In this document: positions 23,797 to 31,081 of the stretch, one piece after another
How the letters are laid out: every line of letters starts with the position of its first letter
How positions within the stretch are numbered: position 1 is the first letter of the stretch
Origin: a bacterium
GTDB taxonomy: Bacteria > Patescibacteriota > Patescibacteriia > JACQRZ01
Assembly (NCBI GenBank): GCA_030688365.1
Contig: JAUYIE010000018.1
Location: 1-33,972, forward strand
DNA length: 33,972 nt
Direction: 5' to 3'
Notes under the pieces: model-generated
What the model saw: only the letters and a program-made list of their open reading frames with translations
Told to the model about the DNA's origin: nothing
The model's database searches: none
Position numbers and translations under genes: made by a program

Positions 23797-25665
23797 ATGA
23801 TCGGTATCGCATCAGTAGTGGGTGTATTCTTGTTAGCCGGTGCAAGCTATGCTGCCTTTTTTATGCCCACTATGCGACTCAATGTGCTTATAGACGGCAT
23901 TGAAGTAGGTAACCTATCACGCGAGGAAGCGCTCGTACGTGTCCAAGAAGAAATACACCCCCTGTTATCAAAAGGGTTCACAGTGGTGATTGACGGTCGT
24001 CAATATCTCATCACTGCTCAAGCAATCAATCTTTCCTATGATGTACCCAGCGCTATCAACACTGCCTGGGGTATTGGACGTAGTGGTGATGTATGGATGC
24101 AAGCACAACAACGTGTTACGACTTTGGTGCAGGACTCTTCTATCACCATACCCGTATATTATGATGAGAACGCTCTTCAGAGCGAAATAGAGCGTATTGC
24201 CAGTATGACAGAAATTGTCCCCAAGGATGTACGCCTTGTGTTTGAGGGCACCACGGTCAGCGTCGCTGATGATATCGCTTCAGGCAGAACATTTGACCAT
24301 ATTGCACTACATGACACGCTAGTGCTTGCATTTTCTACGCGTAATCCCGGCCCTTTTTCTGTAACACTCGCAGAACAAACCCCTAGCGGAACAGTAGAAA
24401 GTGCACAAGAAGCGCAAGCGCAAGCAAAAAATGTCCTCAAATCTCCTTTGGTGTTGGCTCATGATAAAGATAATTTTCTTGTGAGTACCACTACACTGGC
24501 TTCATGGTTGGAAAGTACGACATACCAGGATCAGGTAGACCTTACATTCAAAACTGACCTGATCAAGCAATATATTGCCGAACTTGACGCAAAACTCAAC
24601 ATTGCACCCCGCGAGCCAGTGCTCACTGTAGAAAATGGTCATGTTGTTTCCTTTACTCCTCCCCGCAACGGGAAAGCGCTAAATCAGACAGATGCGCTTG
24701 ATGCAATCATTACCGAGCTCACTAACCGATTTGAAAAGGGTGCAAAAATTCACGATATCACTCTACAAGCGACTGTCACTAAACCTGTCATGACGGATCC
24801 GGTAGCAAAAGAATACGGCATACAAGAGCTTATCGGCACTGGTACGACAACATTTAACGGTAGTCCGTCTAATCGCATTTGGAATATAAAAACAGGAGCC
24901 GGGTACCTCAATAATCACTTACTCGCACCTGGGCAAGAATTTTCAACTACGAGCACATTGGGCGATATTGATGCAAGTACCGGATACAAACAAGAACTGG
25001 TGATTAAAGATAATCGGACCATTCCTGAATATGGTGGCGGACTATGCCAAGTATCTACGACATTATTTCGTGCAATCTTGGATACCGGACTTCCTGTCAC
25101 AGCGCGCACTGCACATGCCTACCGTGTGTCATATTATGAAAAAGACGGTAATGGTCTGTATATCGGTCCTGGTCTGGATGCAACGATTTATTCTCCAAAC
25201 CCGGATTTTCGCTTCAAAAACGATACACCCGGATACATCTTGATCACCAGCAACGTAGTTGGATCAAAAATAACGTTTTCCTTGTATGGCACTGATGACG
25301 GACGCACAGCTAATGTTGATGGACCATACATACTTTCCACCACTCCGGCGGGAAAACCTGTGTATATTGAAACCGACACTCTCAAACCCGGTGAAGAAAA
25401 ACAAGTGGAGTATCCTCATGGAGGTGGTACAGCAACCGCTACATATACAGTGAGATATGCTGATGGGACCGTGCAAAAAAAAGTATTTAACAGCAAGTAT
25501 AAAAACTGGCCCGCGACATTTTTAGTCGGAAAAGAACCTGACACAACAACAGATACTACGACACCCACACCCGATAGCACAACTCCTGCAAATGAAAACG
25601 TACTATCACAAGACGATACGATCATAGACCCAAACTCTATATTGTTTAGCGCTCCGATTGACTAA
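23797..25665 (+). CDS. VanW-family cell-envelope protein with G5 domain
   Basis: 622 residues. Membrane anchor/signal at ~1-24 (GIASVVGVFLLAGASYAAFF). Two peptidoglycan-binding-4-type segments span ~30-340 (LIDGIEVGNLSREEALVRV and a repeat near VSTTTLASWLE). The VanW domain is at ~350-500 (LAPGQEFSTTSTLGDI, YGGGLCQVSTTLFRA). A G5-like domain is at ~520-585 (KPGEEKQVEYPHGGG), then a Thr/Pro-rich tail. Secreted or anchored protein acting on or binding peptidoglycan; the mechanism of VanW is unknown. The frame is open upstream to a possible ATT at 23731, which would add a basic cytoplasmic segment. Its end overlaps the convergent gene by 20 nt. Confidence 0.92.
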   Translation: MIGIASVVGVFLLAGASYAAFFMPTMRLNVLIDGIEVGNLSREEALVRVQEEIHPLLSKGFTVVIDGRQYLITAQAINLSYDVPSAINTAWGIGRSGDVWMQAQQRVTTLVQDSSITIPVYYDENALQSEIERIASMTEIVPKDVRLVFEGTTVSVADDIASGRTFDHIALHDTLVLAFSTRNPGPFSVTLAEQTPSGTVESAQEAQAQAKNVLKSPLVLAHDKDNFLVSTTTLASWLESTTYQDQVDLTFKTDLIKQYIAELDAKLNIAPREPVLTVENGHVVSFTPPRNGKALNQTDALDAIITELTNRFEKGAKIHDITLQATVTKPVMTDPVAKEYGIQELIGTGTTTFNGSPSNRIWNIKTGAGYLNNHLLAPGQEFSTTSTLGDIDASTGYKQELVIKDNRTIPEYGGGLCQVSTTLFRAILDTGLPVTARTAHAYRVSYYEKDGNGLYIGPGLDATIYSPNPDFRFKNDTPGYILITSNVVGSKITFSLYGTDDGRTANVDGPYILSTTPAGKPVYIETDTLKPGEEKQVEYPHGGGTATATYTVRYADGTVQKKVFNSKYKNWPATFLVGKEPDTTTDTTTPTPDSTTPANENVLSQDDTIIDPNSILFSAPID

Positions 25666-26020
25666 GTGAATCTTGACGAAGCAAGCTTGTATCAAACCAC
25701 ACTTCGTCTTTTTTTGGTGTCCATAGAAAACGCCAACCTGGCGCAAGTCCGAGATATTTCACCAGTGCAGGCGCTGTTTCGTGAAGATGGCGTACATGCA
25801 GTGGCTGAAAAAAATTGACATCGTCTTTCCATTCACCAGTCCACAAAAACCATCCTGCCATACTATCTTTGTACATGTACCGCAATCCATGAATAGGTAA
25901 AATACCTTTCCTCACACCTTCTGACACACCAACAATCAAATCATCAGACACTTCAAGGCACTGCGCGCCGTAGAGGAGGCATACTTGATGCTGTTCATAG
26001 TATATATCGTTTATTTTCAT
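25646..26020 (-). CDS. Possible Imm33/DUF2185-like protein
   Basis: 124 residues, aromatic-rich. The order 'YMYKDSMAGWFLWTGEW ... P...KYLGLAPGWRFLW ... VWFD' resembles DUF2185/Imm33 immunity-type proteins (GYMYRE, D-GW-GdE, P-yL-spG). The match is by eye only. Imm33 proteins usually neutralise polymorphic toxins; no toxin gene is seen nearby, so it may be a lone immunity gene or have another role. The promoter at 26027-26054 puts the predicted start of transcription on the ATG itself, so the mRNA may be leaderless. Convergent 20-nt overlap with the VanW gene. Confidence 0.7.
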   Translation of the reverse strand: MKINDIYYEQHQVCLLYGAQCLEVSDDLIVGVSEGVRKGILPIHGLRYMYKDSMAGWFLWTGEWKDDVNFFQPLHVRHLHETAPALVKYLGLAPGWRFLWTPKKDEVWFDTSLLRQDSLSQSER

Positions 26021-26026
26021 AGTTTT

Positions 26027-26054
26027 AGCGTAGCAAAGACGCTGAAAAATTCAA
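26027..26054 (-). promoter_or_regulatory. Promoter of the Imm33-like gene
   Basis: Minus strand TTGAAT (26049-26054), 16-nt spacer, TACGCT (26027-26032). It begins only 10 nt after the terminator at 26064-26089, so the gene is insulated from the RNA locus upstream. Confidence 0.5.
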
Positions 26055-26063
26055 CCTGTGGGT

Positions 26064-26089
26064 AAAAAAAAGCAGTTACAAGTAACTGC
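26064..26089 (-). terminator. Strong intrinsic terminator of the 26064-26324 RNA locus
   Basis: Perfect 8-bp stem GCAGTTAC/GTAACTGC (26072-26079 with 26082-26089) with a 2-nt loop (effectively a 4-nt loop if the top pair opens), followed on the minus strand by eight T residues (26064-26071). Confidence 0.85.
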
Positions 26090-26204
26090 CGTTTATAAAA
26101 TTATATCCACTCCTTTAAGGGGGATATATTGAGATGAAAAAACTTTAATGCCCCACGCTTGGCGCGGGGATAAACAAGAAAGGTATTATCCGATAAAAAT
26201 CGGA

Positions 26205-26273
26205 TTAGATATTTATGATCACCTTACCTTTCATGAAAAAATATTTTTGATCAAAAAATTTTTTATTGATCAT
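26205..26273 (-). CDS. Possible 22-residue small protein or leader peptide
   Basis: ATG 26273 with GAGAGGA 6 nt upstream (26280-26286), among the best Shine-Dalgarno sequences in the window. The 22-residue product starts MINKKFFDQKYFF and ends KGKVIINI; it is basic and rich in Phe and Ile. The start codon lies in the 9-bp inverted repeat 26213-26221/26267-26275 and the Shine-Dalgarno touches the 12-bp helix, so translation could be controlled by folding. It could be a leader peptide, a small toxin-like peptide, or chance within a structured RNA. Confidence 0.35.
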   Translation of the reverse strand: MINKKFFDQKYFFMKGKVIINI

Positions 26274-26330
26274 AACAAATCCTCTCTTTCTTGTTTACAA
26301 TAATAATATATAAAGAACTATCATGGTCAT

Positions 26331-26359
26331 ACCGTAACAAACTCGACGTGCACTGTCAA
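26331..26359 (-). promoter_or_regulatory. Promoter of the structured RNA locus
   Basis: Minus strand consensus TTGACA (26354-26359), 17-nt spacer, TACGGT (26331-26336). Expected start near 26324. Confidence 0.65.
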
Positions 26360-26383
26360 GCAAAAAGTTATGGGATCAATTGT

Positions 26384-27601
26384 TTATAAGAAAAACAATG
26401 TTACTTCCGACAAACGATCAGGCACCAAGATAGTGCGTTCTATTTTTTGTTTGATAATATCCACTATACGAATCCGATCATTGGCTACATAATACACCTT
26501 ACCCGCATTAACATAGAGAAAATTAGCATACACTCCTACATCAGGCAAAAAAGTTGACTTGATGATTTGGTGGTTATCATCAAATGTTAGTAACACAATA
26601 TAATTAGCCCCCCCGACAGCAAATGTGTGCGTTGCTCTATCAAAAACTATAGAATAAGGAGATAAGTCATTGAGCATGTCAGCAACGCCAGTCGTTGCTG
26701 TAAATGTCTCTTGTGATAGATTCTTATCTCGTGGATCAACAATCATGATCTGAAAATCCTTACCATGTCGGCTGATCAGGAAAAGTCCGGCTTCATAATC
26801 TACTCGTGCCCAATCATCTGGATTCAACCCTATATCAGACGCCGTGACGACCTCTATTTGTTTTTTTTCAGTCAAATCAGACATATCCCTCACAGACAGT
26901 GGTGTGGCAGACCCGACACCTTCTCCACACACCCATGAAAATAAGCGTTGATTGAGTGAATCATATTTTGTACATGGTTCAAATCTCTTGTTTTTGATCT
27001 TGACCACAGTCTCACTACTCGCGTCATACGTATACATACGCGTACCCAACACCTCTGGTAATCCGTACATGTGATCAACTATCTCGTCTCCCATTGCATC
27101 AATCTGTATCAAAAATTTGTCTTTTTCAGTCATTGATGGATATATCAAAGGCCATTCATTTTCCTTTAATTTCAAATCAGGTGATGATTTAAAAATATTT
27201 ACCATTACCTTGCTTTCCACATTATATGAATACAAACCATCATCTTTTTGTACGATCAGATATGGCGCAAACATTTTATAATCCATCTTGTTTAAAATTG
27301 TATACCCAGTCGGTAAAAAATCTTTTTCCTTGCCTGTCCGCACATCAACAAGTGAAGATTTGCCTTGTGACTCTGTCCCAAAATATAATACCTTTCCGTT
27401 TGATGATGTATGTGATTCTGGTTGAAAAACTGACGTCATCATGGGCATATCATCCCACCAATCAACATCTCTAGATGAAGACATATACAAAAAACATACC
27501 CACACCAGGAGCGCAAGTAAAATCACGATTACCGAAATAATCGCAAGTTTACATCTGAAACCACAAGGACATTTAATTTTCTTTTGAGCGCTGGAGATCA
27601 T
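26384..27601 (-). CDS. Membrane-anchored protein, probable beta-propeller ectodomain
   Basis: 405 residues from ATG 27601. A cytoplasmic N-terminus holds a cysteine cluster (KKIKCPCGFRCK) and is followed by one membrane helix (~18-40, LAIISVIVILLALLVWVCFL). The ~360-residue exterior part shows blade-like repeats (GKVLYFGTE, DDGLYSYNVES, RMYTYDASSETVV, GKVYYVANDRIRIVD), suggesting a WD/PQQ-like propeller. I recognise no specific family. A longer frame start (27745) overlaps the upstream flavoprotein gene and adds an unrelated segment. No Shine-Dalgarno. Possibly expressed from its own promoter with two AT-rich inverted repeats upstream. Function unknown. Confidence 0.8.
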   Translation of the reverse strand: MISSAQKKIKCPCGFRCKLAIISVIVILLALLVWVCFLYMSSSRDVDWWDDMPMMTSVFQPESHTSSNGKVLYFGTESQGKSSLVDVRTGKEKDFLPTGYTILNKMDYKMFAPYLIVQKDDGLYSYNVESKVMVNIFKSSPDLKLKENEWPLIYPSMTEKDKFLIQIDAMGDEIVDHMYGLPEVLGTRMYTYDASSETVVKIKNKRFEPCTKYDSLNQRLFSWVCGEGVGSATPLSVRDMSDLTEKKQIEVVTASDIGLNPDDWARVDYEAGLFLISRHGKDFQIMIVDPRDKNLSQETFTATTGVADMLNDLSPYSIVFDRATHTFAVGGANYIVLLTFDDNHQIIKSTFLPDVGVYANFLYVNAGKVYYVANDRIRIVDIIKQKIERTILVPDRLSEVTLFFL

Positions 27602-27612
27602 AGTAAGAAAAA

Positions 27613-27648
27613 ATACTATAGATAGTATAGCATTGTTTATAAAACAAT
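27613..27648 (-). promoter_or_regulatory. Two perfect AT-rich inverted repeats before the propeller gene
   Basis: ATACTAT-2 nt-ATAGTAT (27613-27628) and ATTGTTT-3 nt-AAACAAT (27632-27648). On the minus strand the first repeat is followed by a T-run (TTTTTT), so it could be a weak terminator for the flavoprotein transcript. It also overlaps a possible -10 (TATCTA, 17 nt from TTGTTT), so an operator role is equally possible. Confidence 0.45.
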
Positions 27649-27650
27649 AA

Positions 27651-28913
27651 TTATACACTCTCCCCCGCGACAAACCCCGTCGTCCAGCACAACTGCAAAC
27701 TATATCCGCCTGACGGACGATCAATATCCAAAACATCCCCCACAAGATACAATCGTGGCACTATGCGTGATTCCAGAGTCTTAAAATTGACCTCAGAGGG
27801 CACAATCCCTCCGGACGACACAATCGCCTTATCCACCCCCAAAAGCCCTTGTACATGCAGCGGGATGGCTTTGAGTAAAGTTATCAATGCTGTGCGGTCT
27901 TCCTTTCGTACGCTATGGCTAGGTGTCTCGCCGTCTATCTTTGCTAAAGCAAGCACCTCCGTTACTAGCGCCGTCGGTATTAACGTCGCCAGCACTGTTT
28001 TCAGTCGCTTGTTACTTCCTTCCAGCAATAGTATCTGGAGTTCTTTTTTAAGCGCGCCATGATCACGGGCGGGAAACAAATCAAGATATATCACCAACGT
28101 ACCATTTCGCATCATTTCACCAACCTGCTTACTCATATTGAGCACTGTCGGTCCACTGATCCCGACATGAGTAAATAGTATTTTACCTTTGTGAGCTTTT
28201 TGTTTCACACCGTCACAATATATCGTGAGCTTTATATCATCCAAAGAAATACCGCTCAATCTTTTTACCCATGTATCTTTTAGCGCAATAGGCACTAGTG
28301 ACGGATCGGGAGTGTTGATCGTGTGTCCAAGTTTTTTGAGCCACTTAAATCCTTCACCTGTGGAACCTGTCTCTGGATGAGACGTACCACCGGTAGCCAC
28401 GATGCATGATTTGGCACGTACACAGTCTGCACCTTTGAGGTTGATGACAAAATCACCCGTCGTCTCGTCGATAGTGATATCGGACACATGCGCGCTGGTC
28501 TGTACGTTCACGTCATGTTCGCGGATGTATCCAACCATGACATCGTATACTGACTTGGCAGAATCAGAAACAGGAAAGATACGCCCTTCCGCTTCCACTT
28601 TTGTCGCCATCCCTCGCATATGAAAAAACCCCAACGTCTCATCGATCGCACATTGTGAAAAAGCAGAAAAAAGAAACGTGCTGTTTCCTTTGTATTTTGA
28701 TGTCAGCACGCGCACATCAGAAAGATTGTTGGTCACATTACATCGCCCACCACCGGTGATTAACAGTTTGACTCCCAGCGTCGGATTTTTCTCAAGCAAC
28801 AAAACAGAGCGACCGCGTTCTCCTGCCCTGCCGGCTGACATCATACCAGCCGGCCCGCCACCGATCACAACGATATCCCAGATTTTTTGTGTTGTTGAAG
28901 ATTTTGTAGGCAT
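27651..28913 (-). CDS. HI0933/BaiN-family FAD-dependent oxidoreductase
   Basis: 420 residues. FAD-binding VVIGGGPAGMMSAGRAGERG at the N-terminus, the family signature LLITGGGRCNVTN, VATGGTSHPETGSTGEGF, HVGISGPTVLNMS and the C-terminal SSGGIVPSEVNFKTL and DIDRPSGGYSLQLCWTTG. This fits the HI0933 (YhiN/BaiN) flavoprotein family, whose reactions are mostly uncharacterised. It starts 4 nt after the DUF2779 gene stop, so the two form an operon. Confidence 0.92.
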   Translation of the reverse strand: MPTKSSTTQKIWDIVVIGGGPAGMMSAGRAGERGRSVLLLEKNPTLGVKLLITGGGRCNVTNNLSDVRVLTSKYKGNSTFLFSAFSQCAIDETLGFFHMRGMATKVEAEGRIFPVSDSAKSVYDVMVGYIREHDVNVQTSAHVSDITIDETTGDFVINLKGADCVRAKSCIVATGGTSHPETGSTGEGFKWLKKLGHTINTPDPSLVPIALKDTWVKRLSGISLDDIKLTIYCDGVKQKAHKGKILFTHVGISGPTVLNMSKQVGEMMRNGTLVIYLDLFPARDHGALKKELQILLLEGSNKRLKTVLATLIPTALVTEVLALAKIDGETPSHSVRKEDRTALITLLKAIPLHVQGLLGVDKAIVSSGGIVPSEVNFKTLESRIVPRLYLVGDVLDIDRPSGGYSLQLCWTTGFVAGESV

Positions 28914-28917
28914 AGCA

Positions 28918-30294
28918 TTACTTCACCCTCTCCCTCACCACATCCAAAATTCTTACCATAGCATACACGTCCAGCTGGCAATATTGAATCATATCGTTGT
29001 ACAGCTTTTCACGCTTAACCTCGGGCACACTCGGATCAGTCACCATCGCCCAACTCGCGGACGCTGTGCCTCCTTCTTGGATCGCGAGATTTTTGTATGA
29101 TAATTCCGGTGCCAACACCGGCATGACTTTTTTGAGCGAATTACTTCCCCCAAATGCCGGGTCGGTGTAGAACCCTTTTTTGAAAATATCCATGAGGTCG
29201 TATGTACGACTATTCACGTCGGCAAGCAGATCAGCATACTCGGGGTGTGTCAAAGCCATCTCGTCATTGCGCGCTTTTTCAAACGGCGCGTACCACGAAA
29301 TCACGCTCCCCTCCCTGCCCATCACATGCGCAAAAAATTCCAACAACGCGGGCACCGGATCTTCAAATGTCTTCATGAGAAAATCATGTATCATCGGCGT
29401 GCCATCAGGAGATGGGATGATGTACAACGAAAACTGAAACGGGATCTGCTGATACGGACGATAACCGTCAAAGGACGGTATTGGCGAGGAGTGCGTTTCA
29501 TAGTCAAAAAAGTACAGCGGATATTGTAACCCCGCGAGCTCTGTCGCAATCCCTTCCTTGTCTATATACAACGGCGGTAATTCCTTTGCCGCGGCCACTG
29601 ACGCATCCGCCAAAAGCGCATCGCGCACATCCCCAGACATGCTATCTGTCCAGAGTTTTATCCATTCACACGAGCGCGGATCAGCACAGCTGGCAATATG
29701 TTCCTTACGTAACACACCACCCCACGTAAACACTTCCTTCGCTTTTGGAATCAACGCTTCAATCGACGCGTATCGCTTCGCCACCTGCGATGAGACATCT
29801 TCGTCTATAAAAAGCTGGGTGACGTCAATGTCTCCCGCCCTCACATATTTGTTGTTTATATACGTCACAAATGTTTTGTTGATCTTGACCCCGGCGCGTC
29901 GAAACAAAATCGTCTGAAACGTCGCGTCATTGTAATGACCATCCGTGACGCCCGCCGACATCTTCACCTCGTGCAGATCCCAGCCATCACCGGAGCGCAC
30001 CAATATATCGGCACGACACGAAAGATCGTCCACCACGATCGTTGGCTGATACAAAACAGTAGCCGTACTTGCCAACAGTCGTTGTGTGTTTCTATGCCCA
30101 TCAAAATTGTAACCCTGCACTTCCACACCACCAGGAAATAATTCACGCGCCTTGTCGTCCACCATGTGCCCTTGCGCAAACAACCGCTCCACTTCTGCGG
30201 TAAAGGGTGGCACAAGCTCTTTGTGGATCTTCTCCAACCACAAATGAACCGGACAATCCAGATACGACATGAAATTTGTTTTGGTGAGGAGCAT
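28918..30294 (-). CDS. DUF2779 protein: Cas4-like and RNase-H/DEDD-like nuclease modules
   Basis: 458 residues. The N-terminal part begins LTKTNFMSYLDCPVHLWLE (a Cas4/RecB-nuclease-type opening) and has the PD-(D/E)XK core ADILVRSGDGWDLHEVKMS. The C-terminal part has a DEDD-exonuclease-like set: FFDYETHSSPIPS, WYAPFEKARNDEMA, TYDLMDIF and YNDMIQYCQLDVYAMVRIL. DUF2779 proteins combine these two nuclease folds; their biological role is undescribed to my knowledge. The nucleotide composition is clearly more GC-rich than its neighbours. It lies between the XRE-Panacea gene (33-nt gap) and the flavoprotein. Confidence 0.88.
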   Translation of the reverse strand: MLLTKTNFMSYLDCPVHLWLEKIHKELVPPFTAEVERLFAQGHMVDDKARELFPGGVEVQGYNFDGHRNTQRLLASTATVLYQPTIVVDDLSCRADILVRSGDGWDLHEVKMSAGVTDGHYNDATFQTILFRRAGVKINKTFVTYINNKYVRAGDIDVTQLFIDEDVSSQVAKRYASIEALIPKAKEVFTWGGVLRKEHIASCADPRSCEWIKLWTDSMSGDVRDALLADASVAAAKELPPLYIDKEGIATELAGLQYPLYFFDYETHSSPIPSFDGYRPYQQIPFQFSLYIIPSPDGTPMIHDFLMKTFEDPVPALLEFFAHVMGREGSVISWYAPFEKARNDEMALTHPEYADLLADVNSRTYDLMDIFKKGFYTDPAFGGSNSLKKVMPVLAPELSYKNLAIQEGGTASASWAMVTDPSVPEVKREKLYNDMIQYCQLDVYAMVRILDVVRERVK

Positions 30295-30327
30295 AGAGAT
30301 TCTTATAATTCAAAAATGACATCGTAC

Positions 30328-31011
30328 TTAGTAAACTTCATGAGGATCTTCTTGAGTGATAAGCGCGTAGGAAACAATCTCTTCATCATCCGCCATCAGA
30401 TACGGCAATTGGTTGTGGGTAAAATTCACTATTTCAGCAGTCTTTTTGTCTTTCCATTTTTTATGAATGTCCTTCATCAAGACTGATTCATCACTCGATA
30501 TAGAATCTAACTGTTGATTTTTATTACTGTCAGATTCACTAATAATAATCATCTCTTTCCCGTCTGCATTTTTGCGATCGATTACTATCTTGCCTTCCTC
30601 TTCCAGCTCATCAAGGGCTCGGAAATATGAGTCAGGTACAGGCCCATATTTTATCTTTCGATATTGCATACCACTCATACTATGAAAGTGATTATAAAAC
30701 CACGCAAAGTCAGAAAGATACACTAGCTTTGCTAGTTTCGTTTTTTTGACACTGCCACCCAATCGAAGGAATGTTAAAATCATCTGTTTGTACTTCTCGT
30801 AATCAGAGACTTCTCCATTCTCCACTTCAGCAAAAGAGATACCAAGAGTGCGGGATAGTTTCTCAAACTCGCTGATGGTGAGCTCTTTTTTCCCTTGCTC
30901 TATCGCAATATACGAAGGACGGGAAATATCGAGCTTGCAAGCCATGTCACGCTGAGATATCCCTTTTCGCAGTCGAGCATCTTTAATGAGTTTTGCGTAT
31001 TTTGTAATCAT
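30328..31011 (-). CDS. XRE HTH-Panacea (SocA/DUF4065) antitoxin-type regulator
   Basis: 227 residues from ATG 31011. An N-terminal XRE helix-turn-helix spans ~1-60 (LRKGISQRDMACKLDISRPS, IEQGKKELTISEFEKLSRTL). A Panacea/SocA-type domain spans ~70-200 (LTFLRLGGSVKKTKLAKLVY, YRKIKYGPVPDSYFRALDEL, ending EIVNFTHNQLPYL). Panacea domains neutralise many unrelated toxins, and the HTH commonly represses its own operon. No small toxin frame is visible beside it: upstream is metK, downstream the large DUF2779 gene. The promoter (31020-31047) has overlapping inverted repeats and predicts an almost leaderless mRNA. Confidence 0.88.
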   Translation of the reverse strand: MITKYAKLIKDARLRKGISQRDMACKLDISRPSYIAIEQGKKELTISEFEKLSRTLGISFAEVENGEVSDYEKYKQMILTFLRLGGSVKKTKLAKLVYLSDFAWFYNHFHSMSGMQYRKIKYGPVPDSYFRALDELEEEGKIVIDRKNADGKEMIIISESDSNKNQQLDSISSDESVLMKDIHKKWKDKKTAEIVNFTHNQLPYLMADDEEIVSYALITQEDPHEVY

Positions 31012-31019
31012 ATACCTAT

Positions 31020-31053
31020 AGTATACTAAACTATGTAAAAATGTCAAACATAG
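31020..31053 (-). promoter_or_regulatory. XRE-Panacea promoter with operator-like repeats
   Basis: Minus strand TTGACA (31042-31047), 16-nt spacer, TATACT (31020-31025). The 10-bp palindrome TAGTATACTA (31019-31028) covers the -10, and CTATGT-11 nt-ACATAG (31031-31036/31048-31053) brackets the -35. This is typical of an autoregulated HTH gene. Start near 31013, two bases before the ATG. Confidence 0.7.
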
Positions 31054-31081
31054 GTGTCAATAATCTTTACTTCAACATCTC

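Larger units (their letters stand above)
26064..26324 (-). ncRNA. Candidate structured RNA / leader-like locus
   Basis: Between the propeller gene (stop 26384) and the Imm33-like gene lie 363 nt with no long gene. A consensus promoter (26331-26359) and the terminator (26064-26089) bound a ~260-nt minus-strand transcript. Perfect inverted repeats: 12 bp, 26171-26182 with 26286-26297; 9 bp, 26213-26221 with 26267-26275, covering a start codon; 8 bp, 26178-26185 with 26225-26232, which excludes the 12-bp helix. Local hairpins: 26188-26205 (ATCCGAT-TTTT-ATCGGAT), 26151-26169 (CCCCGCG/CGTGGGG, one G.U) and 26102-26128 (TATATCC/GGATATA). I recognise no known family (not tmRNA, RNase P, SRP RNA or T-box). 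Alternatively it is the 3' UTR of the propeller gene. Confidence 0.55.

Noticed and set aside
26151-26174. Sequence GCGCGGGGATAAAC resembling a type I-E CRISPR repeat
   Set aside because: Single copy with no repeat spacing and no cas genes; better explained as one hairpin of the structured RNA locus.
26020-26359. The structured region as an attenuator of the Imm33-like gene
   Set aside because: A separate promoter (26027-26054) follows the terminator, so the gene does not seem to depend on read-through; kept only as an alternative.
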